Source: Lentisphaerota bacterium (GTDB lineage Bacteria > Verrucomicrobiota > Lentisphaeria > Victivallales > Victivallaceae). Taken from it: a stretch of DNA of 64,000 bases. Positions 17,990 through 26,220 of the stretch are shown piece after piece. Every line of letters begins with the position of its first letter. The stretch's first letter is position 1. The notes below the pieces were generated by a model that searched no databases, was not told the DNA's origin, and was given only the letters and a program-made list of their open reading frames with translations. The stretch covers positions 78,450-142,449 of the forward strand of contig SUWE01000001.1 of assembly GCA_015061615.1 (NCBI GenBank). Direction: 5' to 3'. Made by a program: the position numbers and the translations under genes.

Positions 17990-19261
17990 TTATTTCATGT
18001 AGGCATCAGCAACTTTCTTGAACGCATCAATCATTGCCTGAGTGTGTGCTTCAGTGTAGACCGGATGGGTGAAGAAGCTGATTGTGCGGTCGGTCATCCA
18101 GTTCGCCATTTTGCAGTTGAACTTGGAATAGTCGATCTGGCGGGCTTTGGGATCGTTGAAGGGATACTTCGCAGTTCCGAAACCGTTGCGGTCAGTATAA
18201 GCCTGTTCCTTGTACATTTCCGGCCAGAGAACACTGTAAACAGGAACACCTTCAGCGGCAACAGCTTTGATGAAGTCGGCAGTGGAAACGGTGAGTTTAT
18301 CAGTGTCAAGCACAAACGGTGCCCACCAGAAGGAGTTCTGACGTTCTTCGGTATCGACCGGGCAGTATTTGATCAGCGGATGATCTTTGAGCTGGGCGAT
18401 CAGCATTTTTCCGTTGCGGATACGGGCAGGCAGGTTCCAAGTGTCGAAACGTTCAAGTTCGCACAGACCGATCTGGCTCTGCATTTCCGTCATGCGGAAG
18501 TTGAAACCGACGCGGCGGTGGATATACAGCTGTTTACCTTCCATTTCCAGCAAATTGAGTTTGGCTTTGACATCGTAGCCATGGTCGCGGAAGGAGCGGC
18601 ATTCCCATGCAAGATCATCGTCATTGGTGACGACCATACCGCCTTCACCGCCGGTGGTGAAGTGTTTGCTCTGGCAGAAGCTGAAGCATCCGACATTACC
18701 GATGGTACCGGCTTTTTTGCCTTTGTAGACACCGCCGAAGCACTGGGCACAGTCTTCCACAACATAGAGATTGTGTTTCTTGGCGATTGCCATGATCGGA
18801 TCCATATCCGCAACCATTCCGTAGAGATGGACAACGACGATCGCTTTGGTGCGTTCGGTGATAGCTTCTTCGATTTTGGTCGGATCGATCAGGTGGTCAG
18901 TGCCGACATCGACGAATACGGGGAGGGCACCTGCCTGAAGCGCGCAGAAACTTGAGGCAATAAAGCTGTAAGAAGTACAGATCACTTCATCACCGGGACC
19001 GACTCCGAGACTGGCAAGCGCGGTGTGCAGCGCACAAGTTCCGTTGGCAACGCTGATAGCATTGGCAACGCCGAGCCACTGAGCCCATTTTTTCTCAAAT
19101 TCCATACCGACTTTACCGGTCCAGTAGTTGACTTTGCCGGATTTGAGGATGTCGGTGATTTTGTCATAGACGGCGGGGTTGAACTGCGGCCATGCGGGGA
19201 AAGCATCGTTGTAAACTTTGCTTCCACCGTTGATTGCCAACTCTTTAACATCGATTGCCAT
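17990..19261 (-). CDS. DegT/DnrJ/EryC1/StrS-family PLP-dependent aminotransferase
   Basis: 423 residues. The family transfers an amino group from Glu or Gln to a keto-sugar or keto-cyclitol. Seen: the NGTCALHTAL phosphate-binding region (residues 73-82), VVEDCAQCFGG with the PLP-contacting Asp (residues 167-176), and FSFCQSKHFTTGGEGG with Lys199 as the Schiff-base lysine. The N-terminus (AINGGSKV) resembles members acting on inositol-derived ketones, such as StsC-type enzymes. This is only a resemblance. The gene is between the GntR-type regulator (46 nt upstream) and an oxidoreductase (23 nt downstream). Substrate uncertain. Confidence 0.88.
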   Translation of the reverse strand: MAIDVKELAINGGSKVYNDAFPAWPQFNPAVYDKITDILKSGKVNYWTGKVGMEFEKKWAQWLGVANAISVANGTCALHTALASLGVGPGDEVICTSYSFIASSFCALQAGALPVFVDVGTDHLIDPTKIEEAITERTKAIVVVHLYGMVADMDPIMAIAKKHNLYVVEDCAQCFGGVYKGKKAGTIGNVGCFSFCQSKHFTTGGEGGMVVTNDDDLAWECRSFRDHGYDVKAKLNLLEMEGKQLYIHRRVGFNFRMTEMQSQIGLCELERFDTWNLPARIRNGKMLIAQLKDHPLIKYCPVDTEERQNSFWWAPFVLDTDKLTVSTADFIKAVAAEGVPVYSVLWPEMYKEQAYTDRNGFGTAKYPFNDPKARQIDYSKFNCKMANWMTDRTISFFTHPVYTEAHTQAMIDAFKKVADAYMK

Positions 19262-19307
19262 TTTTTTTCTCCTTTGTTATGGGTTGATCGGCAAGATTGA
19301 TATATTT

Positions 19308-20345
19308 CTACTGAACCGGTATAAAACGGTATGACAACTTTTTGTTTTCCGGAGTTATTCCCCGGAGTGTATCCAATAACAGATTAACTGCCATTGCGGC
19401 ATATTCTTCGATATCCTGACGGAATAAAACCATTTTGTCCGAAGGGTATTTTTCTTCAAGTTCACTGTGAATGATCGTTGCTATCCGTGGCAGGTAGGAA
19501 ATTTCAGGCAGCTGGGAACTTATCAATTCTGCAAGCAGCCCGCTTACGATCGTATCATCATCGCTTACGATTCCATCCGGACGTTCTTCTTCCGGCAGAG
19601 CAAGGAGTTTTCCGGCAATTTCCACTCCTCCGGAATATGAGTTGCCCACAAGTGCCGGTAATTCGCAGGATGAACGCAGAGCCAGCTGATCCTGTGAGGC
19701 ACAAAGCTGGATGAGTTTGCTGCATCCTGAGTTTTTCAGCGTATTTACTGCATCATTTATAAAACGTTTGACTTCGATCACCACACTTAAAGGCATAGTT
19801 TCATGGTCATCGTCTCCGATAAAACAGCAGGCGGTGGAATACTTTTCCAGAAACTTTTGTCCTTCTGCGGAAAATGGACACAAGGTGATTATTCCGTCAC
19901 AGCGGTGTTCCGAAACTGCCTGCTCCAAACCGGGAAACTCAGCAAGGGAAGGGCAGGGGGATAAATACGGATCGGTTGTTTGGAAAAAAGTCAGACAGCG
20001 GCAATTTTGCTCATTAAGCAATTTTTGGATGAAACCGGTCAATGTGGCAGAGTAGGCACTGCCGGCAAGGTTGCGGACGGCAACGGCTACTGTTCTGCCG
20101 GTCAAACGTCCTGCATGGGGATCGGCAACAAAAATTCCGACCTTGTCCCGGACTTCCAGAACTCCGAGACCGCACAGAGAATCGACTGCTGCGGCTATCG
20201 TCTGACTGCCGAAACCGAATTCAGCGCGCAACTGTGCATAGGCAGGCAAACGGTCACCTTGAGACAAACCGTTGTCATGTATATAGGTTATAAGCGCATT
20301 TCTGGCGCTTTCCACCCGGCGCGGCAATTCCTCTGTCGATTTCAT
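19308..20345 (-). CDS. GntR-family regulator with LacI-type sensor domain
   Basis: 345 residues. Residues 10-75 form a GntR winged helix (GLSQGDRLPAYAQLRAEFGFGSQTIAAAVDSL, here cited as a region with the family's LPSxRxLA-like part). Residues 90-340 resemble the LacI/PBP sensor (VAVAVRNL, DGIVSDDDTIVSGLL). It heads the operon with the aminotransferase and oxidoreductase. A strong promoter (20409-20437) and a 20-nt palindrome (20381-20400) lie just before the gene, the palindrome at the predicted transcription start. Autoregulation is therefore likely. The second such regulator in the window is at 4885-5901; the two differ strongly in sequence. Confidence 0.85.
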   Translation of the reverse strand: MKSTEELPRRVESARNALITYIHDNGLSQGDRLPAYAQLRAEFGFGSQTIAAAVDSLCGLGVLEVRDKVGIFVADPHAGRLTGRTVAVAVRNLAGSAYSATLTGFIQKLLNEQNCRCLTFFQTTDPYLSPCPSLAEFPGLEQAVSEHRCDGIITLCPFSAEGQKFLEKYSTACCFIGDDDHETMPLSVVIEVKRFINDAVNTLKNSGCSKLIQLCASQDQLALRSSCELPALVGNSYSGGVEIAGKLLALPEEERPDGIVSDDDTIVSGLLAELISSQLPEISYLPRIATIIHSELEEKYPSDKMVLFRQDIEEYAAMAVNLLLDTLRGITPENKKLSYRFIPVQ

Positions 20346-20380
20346 AATTTCCTGTGAAAACAGTTTTTTTACACTGTAAT

Positions 20381-20400
20381 GTATACTGTTTTTAGTATAC
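20381..20400. promoter_or_regulatory. Operator candidate of the GntR-degT-oxidoreductase operon
   Basis: GTATACT-gttttt-AGTATAC is a perfect 7-bp inverted repeat with a 6-nt spacer. It overlaps the predicted start of transcription and lies 35 nt before the regulator's ATG, an ideal position for repression. Confidence 0.65.
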
Positions 20401-20408
20401 TACCTATT

Positions 20409-20437
20409 AATATAGCTTGTATTCAGACGATTGTCAA
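20409..20437 (-). promoter_or_regulatory. Promoter of the GntR-degT-oxidoreductase operon
   Basis: On the minus strand TTGACA (20432-20437), a 17-nt spacer and TATATT (20409-20414) give a near-consensus promoter. Confidence 0.75.
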
Positions 20438-20489
20438 CACTTTTTGCAAGAAAAATGATTAAAATCTTTATTTTAACCGCAGATCGTTT

Positions 20490-20578
20490 CATTGTCAGGA
20501 GAAATGAACAAACCGTCCGGACAGACTGACTTGTGTGGGGGGGGATCGATCGTGTCTGCCCGGACGGTCCCTGTTCAC
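20490..20578 (-). ncRNA. Candidate hairpin sRNA with a C8 loop
   Basis: Arms ACCGTCCGGACAGAC (20512-20526) and GTCTGCCCGGACGGT (20554-20568) pair with a single mismatch. An outer TGAACA/TGTTCA stem (20505-20510, 20572-20577) extends the helix. The 27-nt loop holds eight consecutive C on the minus strand (G on plus, 20537-20544). A minus-strand promoter TTGATT-16-TATATT (20584-20611) would start RNA a few bases before the hairpin. It lies between two divergent genes, so it is not a simple operon terminator. The RNA class is unknown and the 3' end is a guess. Confidence 0.45.
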
Positions 20579-20620
20579 TTCTTAATATAGTATAATTTTA
20601 ATAAAAATCAAGTGAGTTAT

Positions 20621-20664
20621 TTAATAAAATTAAGAATTTTTCAAAAATAACTTAATTTTATTAA
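20621..20664. repeat. Perfect AT-rich inverted repeat, 14-bp arms
   Basis: TTAATAAAATTAAG (20621-20634) and CTTAATTTTATTAA (20651-20664) are exact reverse complements with a 16-nt spacer. They lie just before the -35 box of the next gene. A regulator site or a hairpin is possible. Confidence 0.6.
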
Positions 20665-20677
20665 AAAATGCGGATGC

Positions 20678-20706
20678 TTGACTTTTTTATCAATCGGCAG
20701 TAGATT
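20678..20706 (+). promoter_or_regulatory. Promoter of the deoxyribosyltransferase-like gene
   Basis: TTGACT (20678-20683), a 17-nt spacer and TAGATT (20701-20706), 31 nt before the ATG at 20738. Confidence 0.55.
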
Positions 20707-20737
20707 ATGTGAAAAACGTATTGGAGAGTGTTTTTTT

Positions 20738-21406
20738 ATGGAAAACAACGATTTTTTGAAAATATATTTTGCCGGTGATCTTTTTGATGCCAAAGATCTC
20801 GGCGGCAATCTGATGCTGGCTGAGGCAATCGAAGAAATTTCCAATGGCAGATATAAGGTCAGTTTGCCGCAGGATGGTGAATGCGAAGTTAAAGAGCGTA
20901 CAGCACAGAGCATCCGGGATCAGGATTTCCGTATGCTGCTGGAAAGTGACGTGCTGGTGGCAAATTTTGATGGAACCGATCTTGATTCCGGAACTGTCGT
21001 GGAATTTTGTTTTGCCAAAATGATGGATATTCCAACTGTATTGCTGAGAACAGATTTCCGTGACAGCGGTGATTCAACTTTGCCGGATACGACGCCGTGG
21101 AATCTGATGGCATCGCATTTCCCCAGAACTTCGATACTTCACCTTAACGCGATGGTACTGTATCACGAATGCAGAAAAATTGAAAATGTTCCGGAAAGAT
21201 TGTCTTTGTATTACCGTTCGATTGCCGGAGAGGTCGTTACTGAGTTGGATAAAGTGACTTCGCAGCGGAGCTGGCTTGAAAAAGATAAACTTTACAGTGT
21301 ACTCTGTAATACTGTAAAGAGTATCGGCGGCGGAGACAGAGCGATTTTTTCAGAAGAAGAAATGCTTGATACCGTCCGCCGCAAAAACTCATCCGGACTT
21401 TATTGA
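20738..21406 (+). CDS. Nucleoside 2-deoxyribosyltransferase-family protein
   Basis: 222 residues from the ATG at 20738, which has GGAGAG upstream; an earlier in-frame TTG at 20678 would overlap the promoter. Seen: the N-terminal KIYFAGDLFDAKDL segment, which matches the nucleotide-binding beta strand and loop of the family; LESDVLVANFDGTDLDSGTVVEF at about residues 68-90, carrying the Asp and the DSGTxxE glutamate that acts as nucleophile; and a C-terminal helical extension of about 80 residues beyond the usual 150-residue domain. Members exchange bases on deoxyribose or cleave nucleotides. It converges on the prfH gene, separated by an inverted-repeat element. The substrate is unknown. Confidence 0.75.
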   Translation: MENNDFLKIYFAGDLFDAKDLGGNLMLAEAIEEISNGRYKVSLPQDGECEVKERTAQSIRDQDFRMLLESDVLVANFDGTDLDSGTVVEFCFAKMMDIPTVLLRTDFRDSGDSTLPDTTPWNLMASHFPRTSILHLNAMVLYHECRKIENVPERLSLYYRSIAGEVVTELDKVTSQRSWLEKDKLYSVLCNTVKSIGGGDRAIFSEEEMLDTVRRKNSSGLY

Positions 21407-21569
21407 GGCAATTCTAAAACTCCTCAAAAATTCTTGGAAATCATCGCTGCGATCTCAAAGCGGAGCGTTTTCGGTGGTTATTTATTCAACAGCCACGCTC
21501 AAACTGCCGCTTTGATCTCATCAACGCTGATTTTTCAATCTCTTTTTGAATCAGTTTTGAAATTGCCTC
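21405..21569. repeat. Imperfect 165-nt inverted-repeat element between convergent genes
   Basis: The ends GAGGCAATTCTAAAAC (21405-21420) and GTTTTGAAATTGCCTC (21554-21569) pair at 14 of 16 positions. Inside, ATCTCAAAGCGG pairs approximately with CCGCTTTGATCT. The element fills the whole gap between the stop codons of the two neighbouring genes. It could be a bidirectional terminator or a MITE-like insertion. Its left end resembles the hairpins at 38386 and 59088. Confidence 0.65.
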
Positions 21570-22204
21570 TATTGAGAAATAATTTCCACCGGCGGCAGAC
21601 CTTTGAAGGTTCGGAGTTCTCCGCCCCGTTCAAGTTGATAGTGGTCGAGCCACATGGATTCTTTTTCCGCTGCCAGCTGCCGTTCCCCTATCAGATGCAG
21701 CTTTTCCTGTAAGCGCAGTATCGCCAGCGTCTTGTTGCGGAGTTGAGACCGCTCCTCACTGGCGCTTGCTTCAACGCCGCTGGGCAGATGGACGACTCTT
21801 ACTGCTGAATCTGTTGTGTTGACATGCTGACCGCCGTTCCCGGAGGCGCGGCAGCTTTCTATTTTCAAGTCTTTCAACTTGAAATCAGCATTTTCTCTGG
21901 TGTCAAAGTCGAAAAAAGAAACTTTGACAAACCAGTTTTTTCGCTGCCATCCGGGGCGGATGGTACTTTGCCATATCCATTTGACAGTTCCTTCCCAATG
22001 TCGCCGGAACTGTTCAACTCCTTTTCCTCCGACGGTAAAACGCATGGAGGATATATTTTTATTTTTTGCAGGGAACTGAGTCAGATTTTGACATTCAATT
22101 CCGGATGCCAAAGCATCATCGCAGATGATCTTTGCCAGAAGTCCGACAAATTTTTTGCACTCTTCCGGTCCCTGACCAGCACTTATTTGTAAAATTACCG
22201 GCAT
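21569..22204 (-). CDS. prfH: Peptide chain release factor homologue PrfH
   Basis: 211 residues, much shorter than RF1/RF2 (about 360), as is usual for PrfH. The catalytic GGQ is at residues 124-126 within SCRASGNGGQHVNTTDSAVR, and RSQLRNKTLAILRL follows as in class I factors. The codon-recognition domain 2 of RF1/RF2 is largely missing and replaced by an N-terminal region of about 100 residues. PrfH is known to recognise ribosomes whose 16S rRNA is cut in the decoding centre and to free them, so that RtcB can religate the RNA. The partner rtcB gene lies 10 nt upstream on the same strand, which supports this. GAGGG precedes the ATG. Confidence 0.9.
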   Translation of the reverse strand: MPVILQISAGQGPEECKKFVGLLAKIICDDALASGIECQNLTQFPAKNKNISSMRFTVGGKGVEQFRRHWEGTVKWIWQSTIRPGWQRKNWFVKVSFFDFDTRENADFKLKDLKIESCRASGNGGQHVNTTDSAVRVVHLPSGVEASASEERSQLRNKTLAILRLQEKLHLIGERQLAAEKESMWLDHYQLERGGELRTFKGLPPVEIISQ

Positions 22205-22214
22205 AAATTATCCC

Positions 22215-23318
22215 TCAAGGTTTGATGTTGACAACCGGACGAAGTACCGCGATAACTTTTGCAAGTTTGAAATCCTGCAAATCATTTATAACGGTTGTGA
22301 TATCTTTGTACGCTTCCGGAGCTTCCTCGTAAAGCAGATTTTTATCAGGACAGATGACTGTTGTTCCAAGTTTTGTTTTCAACAGAGAATCCATGCTGTC
22401 ATGCTTTGCCCGAACTCTGTCTCTGGTGCTTTGTCGGTTCCATTTTCTTCCGGCACCGTGGGCGATAGAATGGATGTTTTCCACTCCGTCGCCAACCGGA
22501 GCAACAAGATAACTGCAGCTGCCTCTTGAACCGGCAACGATAACTGCTTGTGCTGATTCGACATTGCTTGCTCCTTTGCGGTGAATGAAAGTGTTTTTTC
22601 CGTAAGGAGTGATGCTGTTGTGGACGGCATCAATGAGCATTTCAGCATCACATGCCGCCATTTTGCAGAGGGCTTTGCCGATGATACGGCGGTTGAAAGC
22701 TGCCCAGCGGATAAGTTCTGTGTGTTTTTCAAGATAATTTCTGCCGTCGGTGCTGTTGCATACGACACCATCATCACCGTGTTTTGCAGCAAAATCTCTC
22801 CACAGAAATTCGCCGTAACCTCTGGAACCGGAGTGGATCAGCAAAAGAATGCGGTTTTTACAGATATCCTTCTGCCTGCAAAACTCCTCATCCAAGATTT
22901 TATCAATGGTGAGAAATTCGGCAAAATGATTTCCATGCCCAAGGGTGCCGAGAAAATTTTCAGGATCGGCAACCGTTCCACTCTCACTTGAAGCGATTTC
23001 CCAAGCTGCATGTTTGAGTGTTTTTTCAACCTCTGTTCCAAGTTTCCGGAAAAGTTTATCTTGCTTGAACTTGTGTTCATTAACTCCGGTGTTGAACAAG
23101 GTCATTCCGCAGCCGATATCATTGCCGATAAGTGCCGGATAAATGATATTTTCTGATAAAAAAGCAGCCCCTACCGGGACGCCCCTGCCGGGATGCAGGT
23201 CGGGGAACGCCGCCCCCTGTATGATTCCGGGAAAATCTATTACCCGGTTGAATTGTTCTGCGGCAGGACCTTCGAGCCAGGTTTTCTGACCGCAGTAAAT
23301 AGTGGATTTTTTATCCAT
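22215..23318 (-). CDS. rtcB: RtcB-family RNA ligase, PrfH-linked type
   Basis: 367 residues, shorter than the roughly 408-residue E. coli RtcB, as expected of the PrfH-linked branch. RtcB joins RNA 3'-phosphate or 2',3'-cyclic phosphate ends to 5'-OH ends using GTP and Mn2+. Active-site motifs are complete: GNDIGCGM (Asp67, Cys70), GHGNHF (131), IHSGSRGYGE (His162), FIHRKGA (His246) and AHGAGRKW, where His287 takes the GMP. GGAG lies about 10 nt before the ATG. It is the first gene of a two-gene unit with prfH. The fabG terminator at 23451-23476 separates it from the gene before. The likely role is repair of rRNA cut by a ribosome-targeting nuclease. Confidence 0.93.
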   Translation of the reverse strand: MDKKSTIYCGQKTWLEGPAAEQFNRVIDFPGIIQGAAFPDLHPGRGVPVGAAFLSENIIYPALIGNDIGCGMTLFNTGVNEHKFKQDKLFRKLGTEVEKTLKHAAWEIASSESGTVADPENFLGTLGHGNHFAEFLTIDKILDEEFCRQKDICKNRILLLIHSGSRGYGEFLWRDFAAKHGDDGVVCNSTDGRNYLEKHTELIRWAAFNRRIIGKALCKMAACDAEMLIDAVHNSITPYGKNTFIHRKGASNVESAQAVIVAGSRGSCSYLVAPVGDGVENIHSIAHGAGRKWNRQSTRDRVRAKHDSMDSLLKTKLGTTVICPDKNLLYEEAPEAYKDITTVINDLQDFKLAKVIAVLRPVVNIKP

Positions 23319-23450
23319 AAACTGTGTTCTCCATTGTTTTACAGATAATATAGCATTGAGAGTATGACATATTCTGTCACTGCAAAGCGTATATTTCCGA
23401 AAAACAAAAATTTATTGTTCTTCTGAGGTCAGGAAAATCACAGTTGTAAA

Positions 23451-23476
23451 AAAGCTCCGGTTTCCCGGAGCTTTTT
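23451..23476 (-). terminator. Rho-independent terminator of fabG
   Basis: AAAGCTCCGG-TTTC-CCGGAGCTTT: a perfect 10-bp stem with runs of T on the minus-strand exit side, 20 nt after the fabG stop. Confidence 0.85.
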
Positions 23477-23496
23477 CAAATCAGCGATAACTGATA

Positions 23497-24243
23497 TTAC
23501 ATCAGCATACCGCCGTCAACGTTGATAACCTGACCGGTTACATAGTCTGAATCCGGTGAGCAGAGGAAACAGACAACGTTTGCAACATCTTCGGGTTTGC
23601 CGCCGCGTTTCGCGGGGATGATCGTCAGGAACGCATCACGCGCCGCCTGCGGAAGCTGGGCGGTCATATCGGTTTCGATATAACCGGGGGCAACGGCGTT
23701 GACCTGAATGTTGCGGGCTCCAAATTCTTTTGCAGTTGTTTTTGCCAGAGCGATCACACCGGCTTTGCTGGCTGAGTAGTTTGCCTGACCGACATTACCC
23801 ATTCTGCCGACGACAGAGGCAATGTTGACGATTTTGCCTGCACGGGCTTTCATCATCGGACGGACTGCGGCTTTTGTGAAGTTGAAAGTACCTTTGAGGT
23901 TGACTGCAATAACGGCATCCCACTGATCTTCGGTCATCTTCAGCATCAGAGTATCTTTGGTGATACCGGCATTGTTGACCAGAATATCGAGTTTGCCGAA
24001 ATCATTGACGACAGCGGCGACGGTAGCTTCAGCTTCTTCAAATTTAGCAACATTGGCGGCGTAGGCTCTTGCTTCGATTCCGGCAGCGGTGAATTCATCA
24101 ACGGTCTGCTGGGCGGTTTCGAGCAGGATATCGACGATAGCCAGTTTTGCTCCTTCTGCGGCGAGACGGGCGCAGATTGCTTTGCCGATACCACGGGCGC
24201 CGCCGGTGACGATGGCGACTTTACCTTCAAGTTTTTTACACAT
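23497..24243 (-). CDS. fabG: 3-oxoacyl-ACP reductase FabG
   Basis: 248 residues, the normal family length. It reduces 3-oxoacyl-ACP with NADPH in fatty-acid elongation. Seen: TGGARGIG (residues 13-20) for cofactor binding, NNAG (90-93), and the catalytic Ser143, Tyr156 and Lys160 in YSASKAG. PGYIETDMT follows in the substrate loop. AAGGAG precedes the ATG. It follows trmL by 71 nt, is read in the same direction and ends at a terminator. No other fatty-acid gene is adjacent, so a role with another acyl or sugar substrate cannot be excluded, but the match is close throughout. Confidence 0.92.
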   Translation of the reverse strand: MCKKLEGKVAIVTGGARGIGKAICARLAAEGAKLAIVDILLETAQQTVDEFTAAGIEARAYAANVAKFEEAEATVAAVVNDFGKLDILVNNAGITKDTLMLKMTEDQWDAVIAVNLKGTFNFTKAAVRPMMKARAGKIVNIASVVGRMGNVGQANYSASKAGVIALAKTTAKEFGARNIQVNAVAPGYIETDMTAQLPQAARDAFLTIIPAKRGGKPEDVANVVCFLCSPDSDYVTGQVINVDGGMLM

Positions 24244-24314
24244 AGCTCATTACTCCTTATTTTTGCGTTGGCGTTAATACTATTTATATAATGTAACACA
24301 CAAATGGTGTTTTT

Positions 24315-24785
24315 TCAAATGTTCAACAGCTTGCGGTTCTGCCGCATTGCTTCATAAAGCGTTATACTGACGGCATTGGCGAGGTTCAAACTCCTGCTGT
24401 GTTCTCCCGGCATCGGGATAAGCCGCATATCATTCTGATATTTTTCATAAAATTCTTCCGGTAATCCTGACGATTCCCTGCCGAATACAAGGTAATCACC
24501 TATGGAGTATTCAGTATCGAAGAAACTTTTTTCTCCGTGGGTGGATATGAAAAACATCCGTTGCGGATTTTCTGCTGCCAGAAAATCTTCCCAGCTGGCA
24601 TGGATCGCCGGAGAAAGGTACTGCCAGTAATCCAAACCGGCACGCTTGAGAAATTTGTCTTCAAGAGAAAATCCCAAAGGTTCAATAAGGTGGAGTTTGC
24701 AGTTCGTGGAAACCGCAAGCCTGCCGATCGTTCCGGTATTCTGCGGGATTTCCGGCTGAAAAAGAACAATATTAAACGATACCAT
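24315..24785 (-). CDS. trmL: tRNA (cytidine/uridine-34-2'-O)-methyltransferase TrmL
   Basis: 156 residues, full length for this SPOUT-class enzyme. It methylates the ribose of the wobble base of some leucine tRNAs. Seen: FQPEIPQNTGTIGRLAV at the N-terminus, LHLIEPLGFSLEDKFLKRAGLDYW, YLVFGRESSGLPEEF at the cofactor knot, and RSLNLANAVSITLYEAMRQ at the C-terminus, all TrmL landmarks. It starts 2 nt after the rsmB stop and is thus translated with it. Both modify RNA. Confidence 0.93.
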   Translation of the reverse strand: MVSFNIVLFQPEIPQNTGTIGRLAVSTNCKLHLIEPLGFSLEDKFLKRAGLDYWQYLSPAIHASWEDFLAAENPQRMFFISTHGEKSFFDTEYSIGDYLVFGRESSGLPEEFYEKYQNDMRLIPMPGEHSRSLNLANAVSITLYEAMRQNRKLLNI

Positions 24786-24787
24786 AC

Positions 24788-26122
24788 TTATTTCACCTTA
24801 CGCATCTTTGCCATGAAAAGCGCGTCGCAGTCACCGTCAACACTGTCGATACGGAGCATGCCGGGGACGATCTTTCCTGTCAGCGGATGCTCAAACGGAT
24901 CAAGTTTATATTCGTTGTGCCGGGCAAGAAATTCTTTTACGACTGCGGAATTTTCCATATCAAAAAGAGAACATGTTGCATAGACCATCACTCCACCGAT
25001 ACGGATGGATGCGGCGTAATTTTCCATGATTTGAGATTGAGTGGCACTTAATTCTTTCAGATCTTCCGGAGAAAGTTTCCACTGCGCTCCCGGATTACGG
25101 CGCCAAACTCCGGAACAGCTGCACGGAGCATCGAGCAGAACACCGTCAAAAAGATGCTTGCCTTTCCACACTCCGCCGTTATGTGCCTTTGCTGTGATAT
25201 TGGGGAATCCGGCACGACGGGCGCGCAAACGCAGATCGTTGAGTTTTTCTTCCCTTATGTCACCTGCCTGAACACTCCCTTTGCGCATCATCAGCTGGGC
25301 AAGATGGAGTGTTTTTCCTCCGGCTCCTGCGCAGGGGTCGAGCCAGCGTTCACCCGGTTTGGGAGCGGCAGTGATACTGACGCACTGACTGGCAAGATCC
25401 TGTATTTCAAATTTTCCGGCTTTGAAACTTTCAAGAGAGTAAAGATTGACTTTTGAGCGCACTCTTACTGCATTGGGGAGTACCGGATGAAATTCCGCTT
25501 CCGCATCAACACAACGCAGTTCATTTATGACCTCCTGCGGATCATTGCACTGGAGCCTTATCCAAACAGGAGGACGGGAGGCGAGCATCTGAAGATAAGA
25601 TGACTTATCAAGATCAGCCGGCAGCAGTTCATCAATCCATTGCGGAATAAGCATGCTGTCAGTCAGGCGCACAGTGCAGTTGAAATATCCTGCCATCTGG
25701 TTGGCTCTTGCGCACGGATTGTTCAATGCCCGCGGCAGAGCCGGGAGGTTGGCGGCAGAAACAATGGCAGAGGCATTCTTCAAATCTCCGGAAATGAAAC
25801 AGGCGGACATCAGTAATGCGGAAAGTTCCTTTGCCGTCATTTTTACTGAACCGGATTCAAGTTCATTACGCCGCTCTGAAGGGAGGTATTCTCTGAGGAA
25901 TCCCCAGTAGCGCAATGCGGAATAGACTGTTTCTGAAATGAAGGCGCGGTCACGGGAACCGCAGCGGCGGTTTTCCCGGAAATAAGCAGCAAGGATCCTG
26001 TCGGCAGGCATTTTTCTGCCGAATCCTGTACTCAATACCCGCCGTGCGGCGTCATTGAGCAGATTCAGTTGTGCCCTGAATTTTTCAGGTGCAAGAAGTT
26101 TTTTTTCTCTGATATCTTTCAT
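24788..26122 (-). CDS. rsmB: 16S rRNA cytosine-C5 methyltransferase (RsmB/NOL1/Nop2/Sun family)
   Basis: 444 residues from the ATG at 26122; the frame is open 14 codons further but that start has no ribosome site. Residues 1-140 form the NusB-like helical domain (AARRVLSTG, RCGSRDRAFISETVY). The SAM domain holds WLDPCAGAGGKTLHLAQLM, DAPCSCSGVWRRNP and YATCSLFDMENSAVV. The two Cys of the PC and TC motifs are those used in m5C formation. E. coli RsmB acts on C967 of 16S rRNA. The gene heads the rsmB-trmL pair. The exact target base in this organism is inferred. Confidence 0.88.
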   Translation of the reverse strand: MKDIREKKLLAPEKFRAQLNLLNDAARRVLSTGFGRKMPADRILAAYFRENRRCGSRDRAFISETVYSALRYWGFLREYLPSERRNELESGSVKMTAKELSALLMSACFISGDLKNASAIVSAANLPALPRALNNPCARANQMAGYFNCTVRLTDSMLIPQWIDELLPADLDKSSYLQMLASRPPVWIRLQCNDPQEVINELRCVDAEAEFHPVLPNAVRVRSKVNLYSLESFKAGKFEIQDLASQCVSITAAPKPGERWLDPCAGAGGKTLHLAQLMMRKGSVQAGDIREEKLNDLRLRARRAGFPNITAKAHNGGVWKGKHLFDGVLLDAPCSCSGVWRRNPGAQWKLSPEDLKELSATQSQIMENYAASIRIGGVMVYATCSLFDMENSAVVKEFLARHNEYKLDPFEHPLTGKIVPGMLRIDSVDGDCDALFMAKMRKVK

Positions 26123-26191
26123 AATGGTACATAATATACAGCGTAAATGGATATTTGTCCACAAAAAAACAATAAAATTTTGTCTGAATAC

Positions 26192-26220
26192 TTGAAAAAA
26201 TACCCAAGAGATGATATTGT
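26192..26220 (+). promoter_or_regulatory. Promoter of the SSS transporter gene
   Basis: TTGAAA (26192-26197), a 17-nt spacer and TATTGT (26215-26220). A leader of more than 100 nt follows before the ATG at 26334. Confidence 0.55.

Noticed and set aside
18044..18955. Plus-strand open frame of about 303 codons opposite the DegT aminotransferase gene
   Set aside because: Antisense shadow; the aminotransferase has all motifs, and this frame has none.
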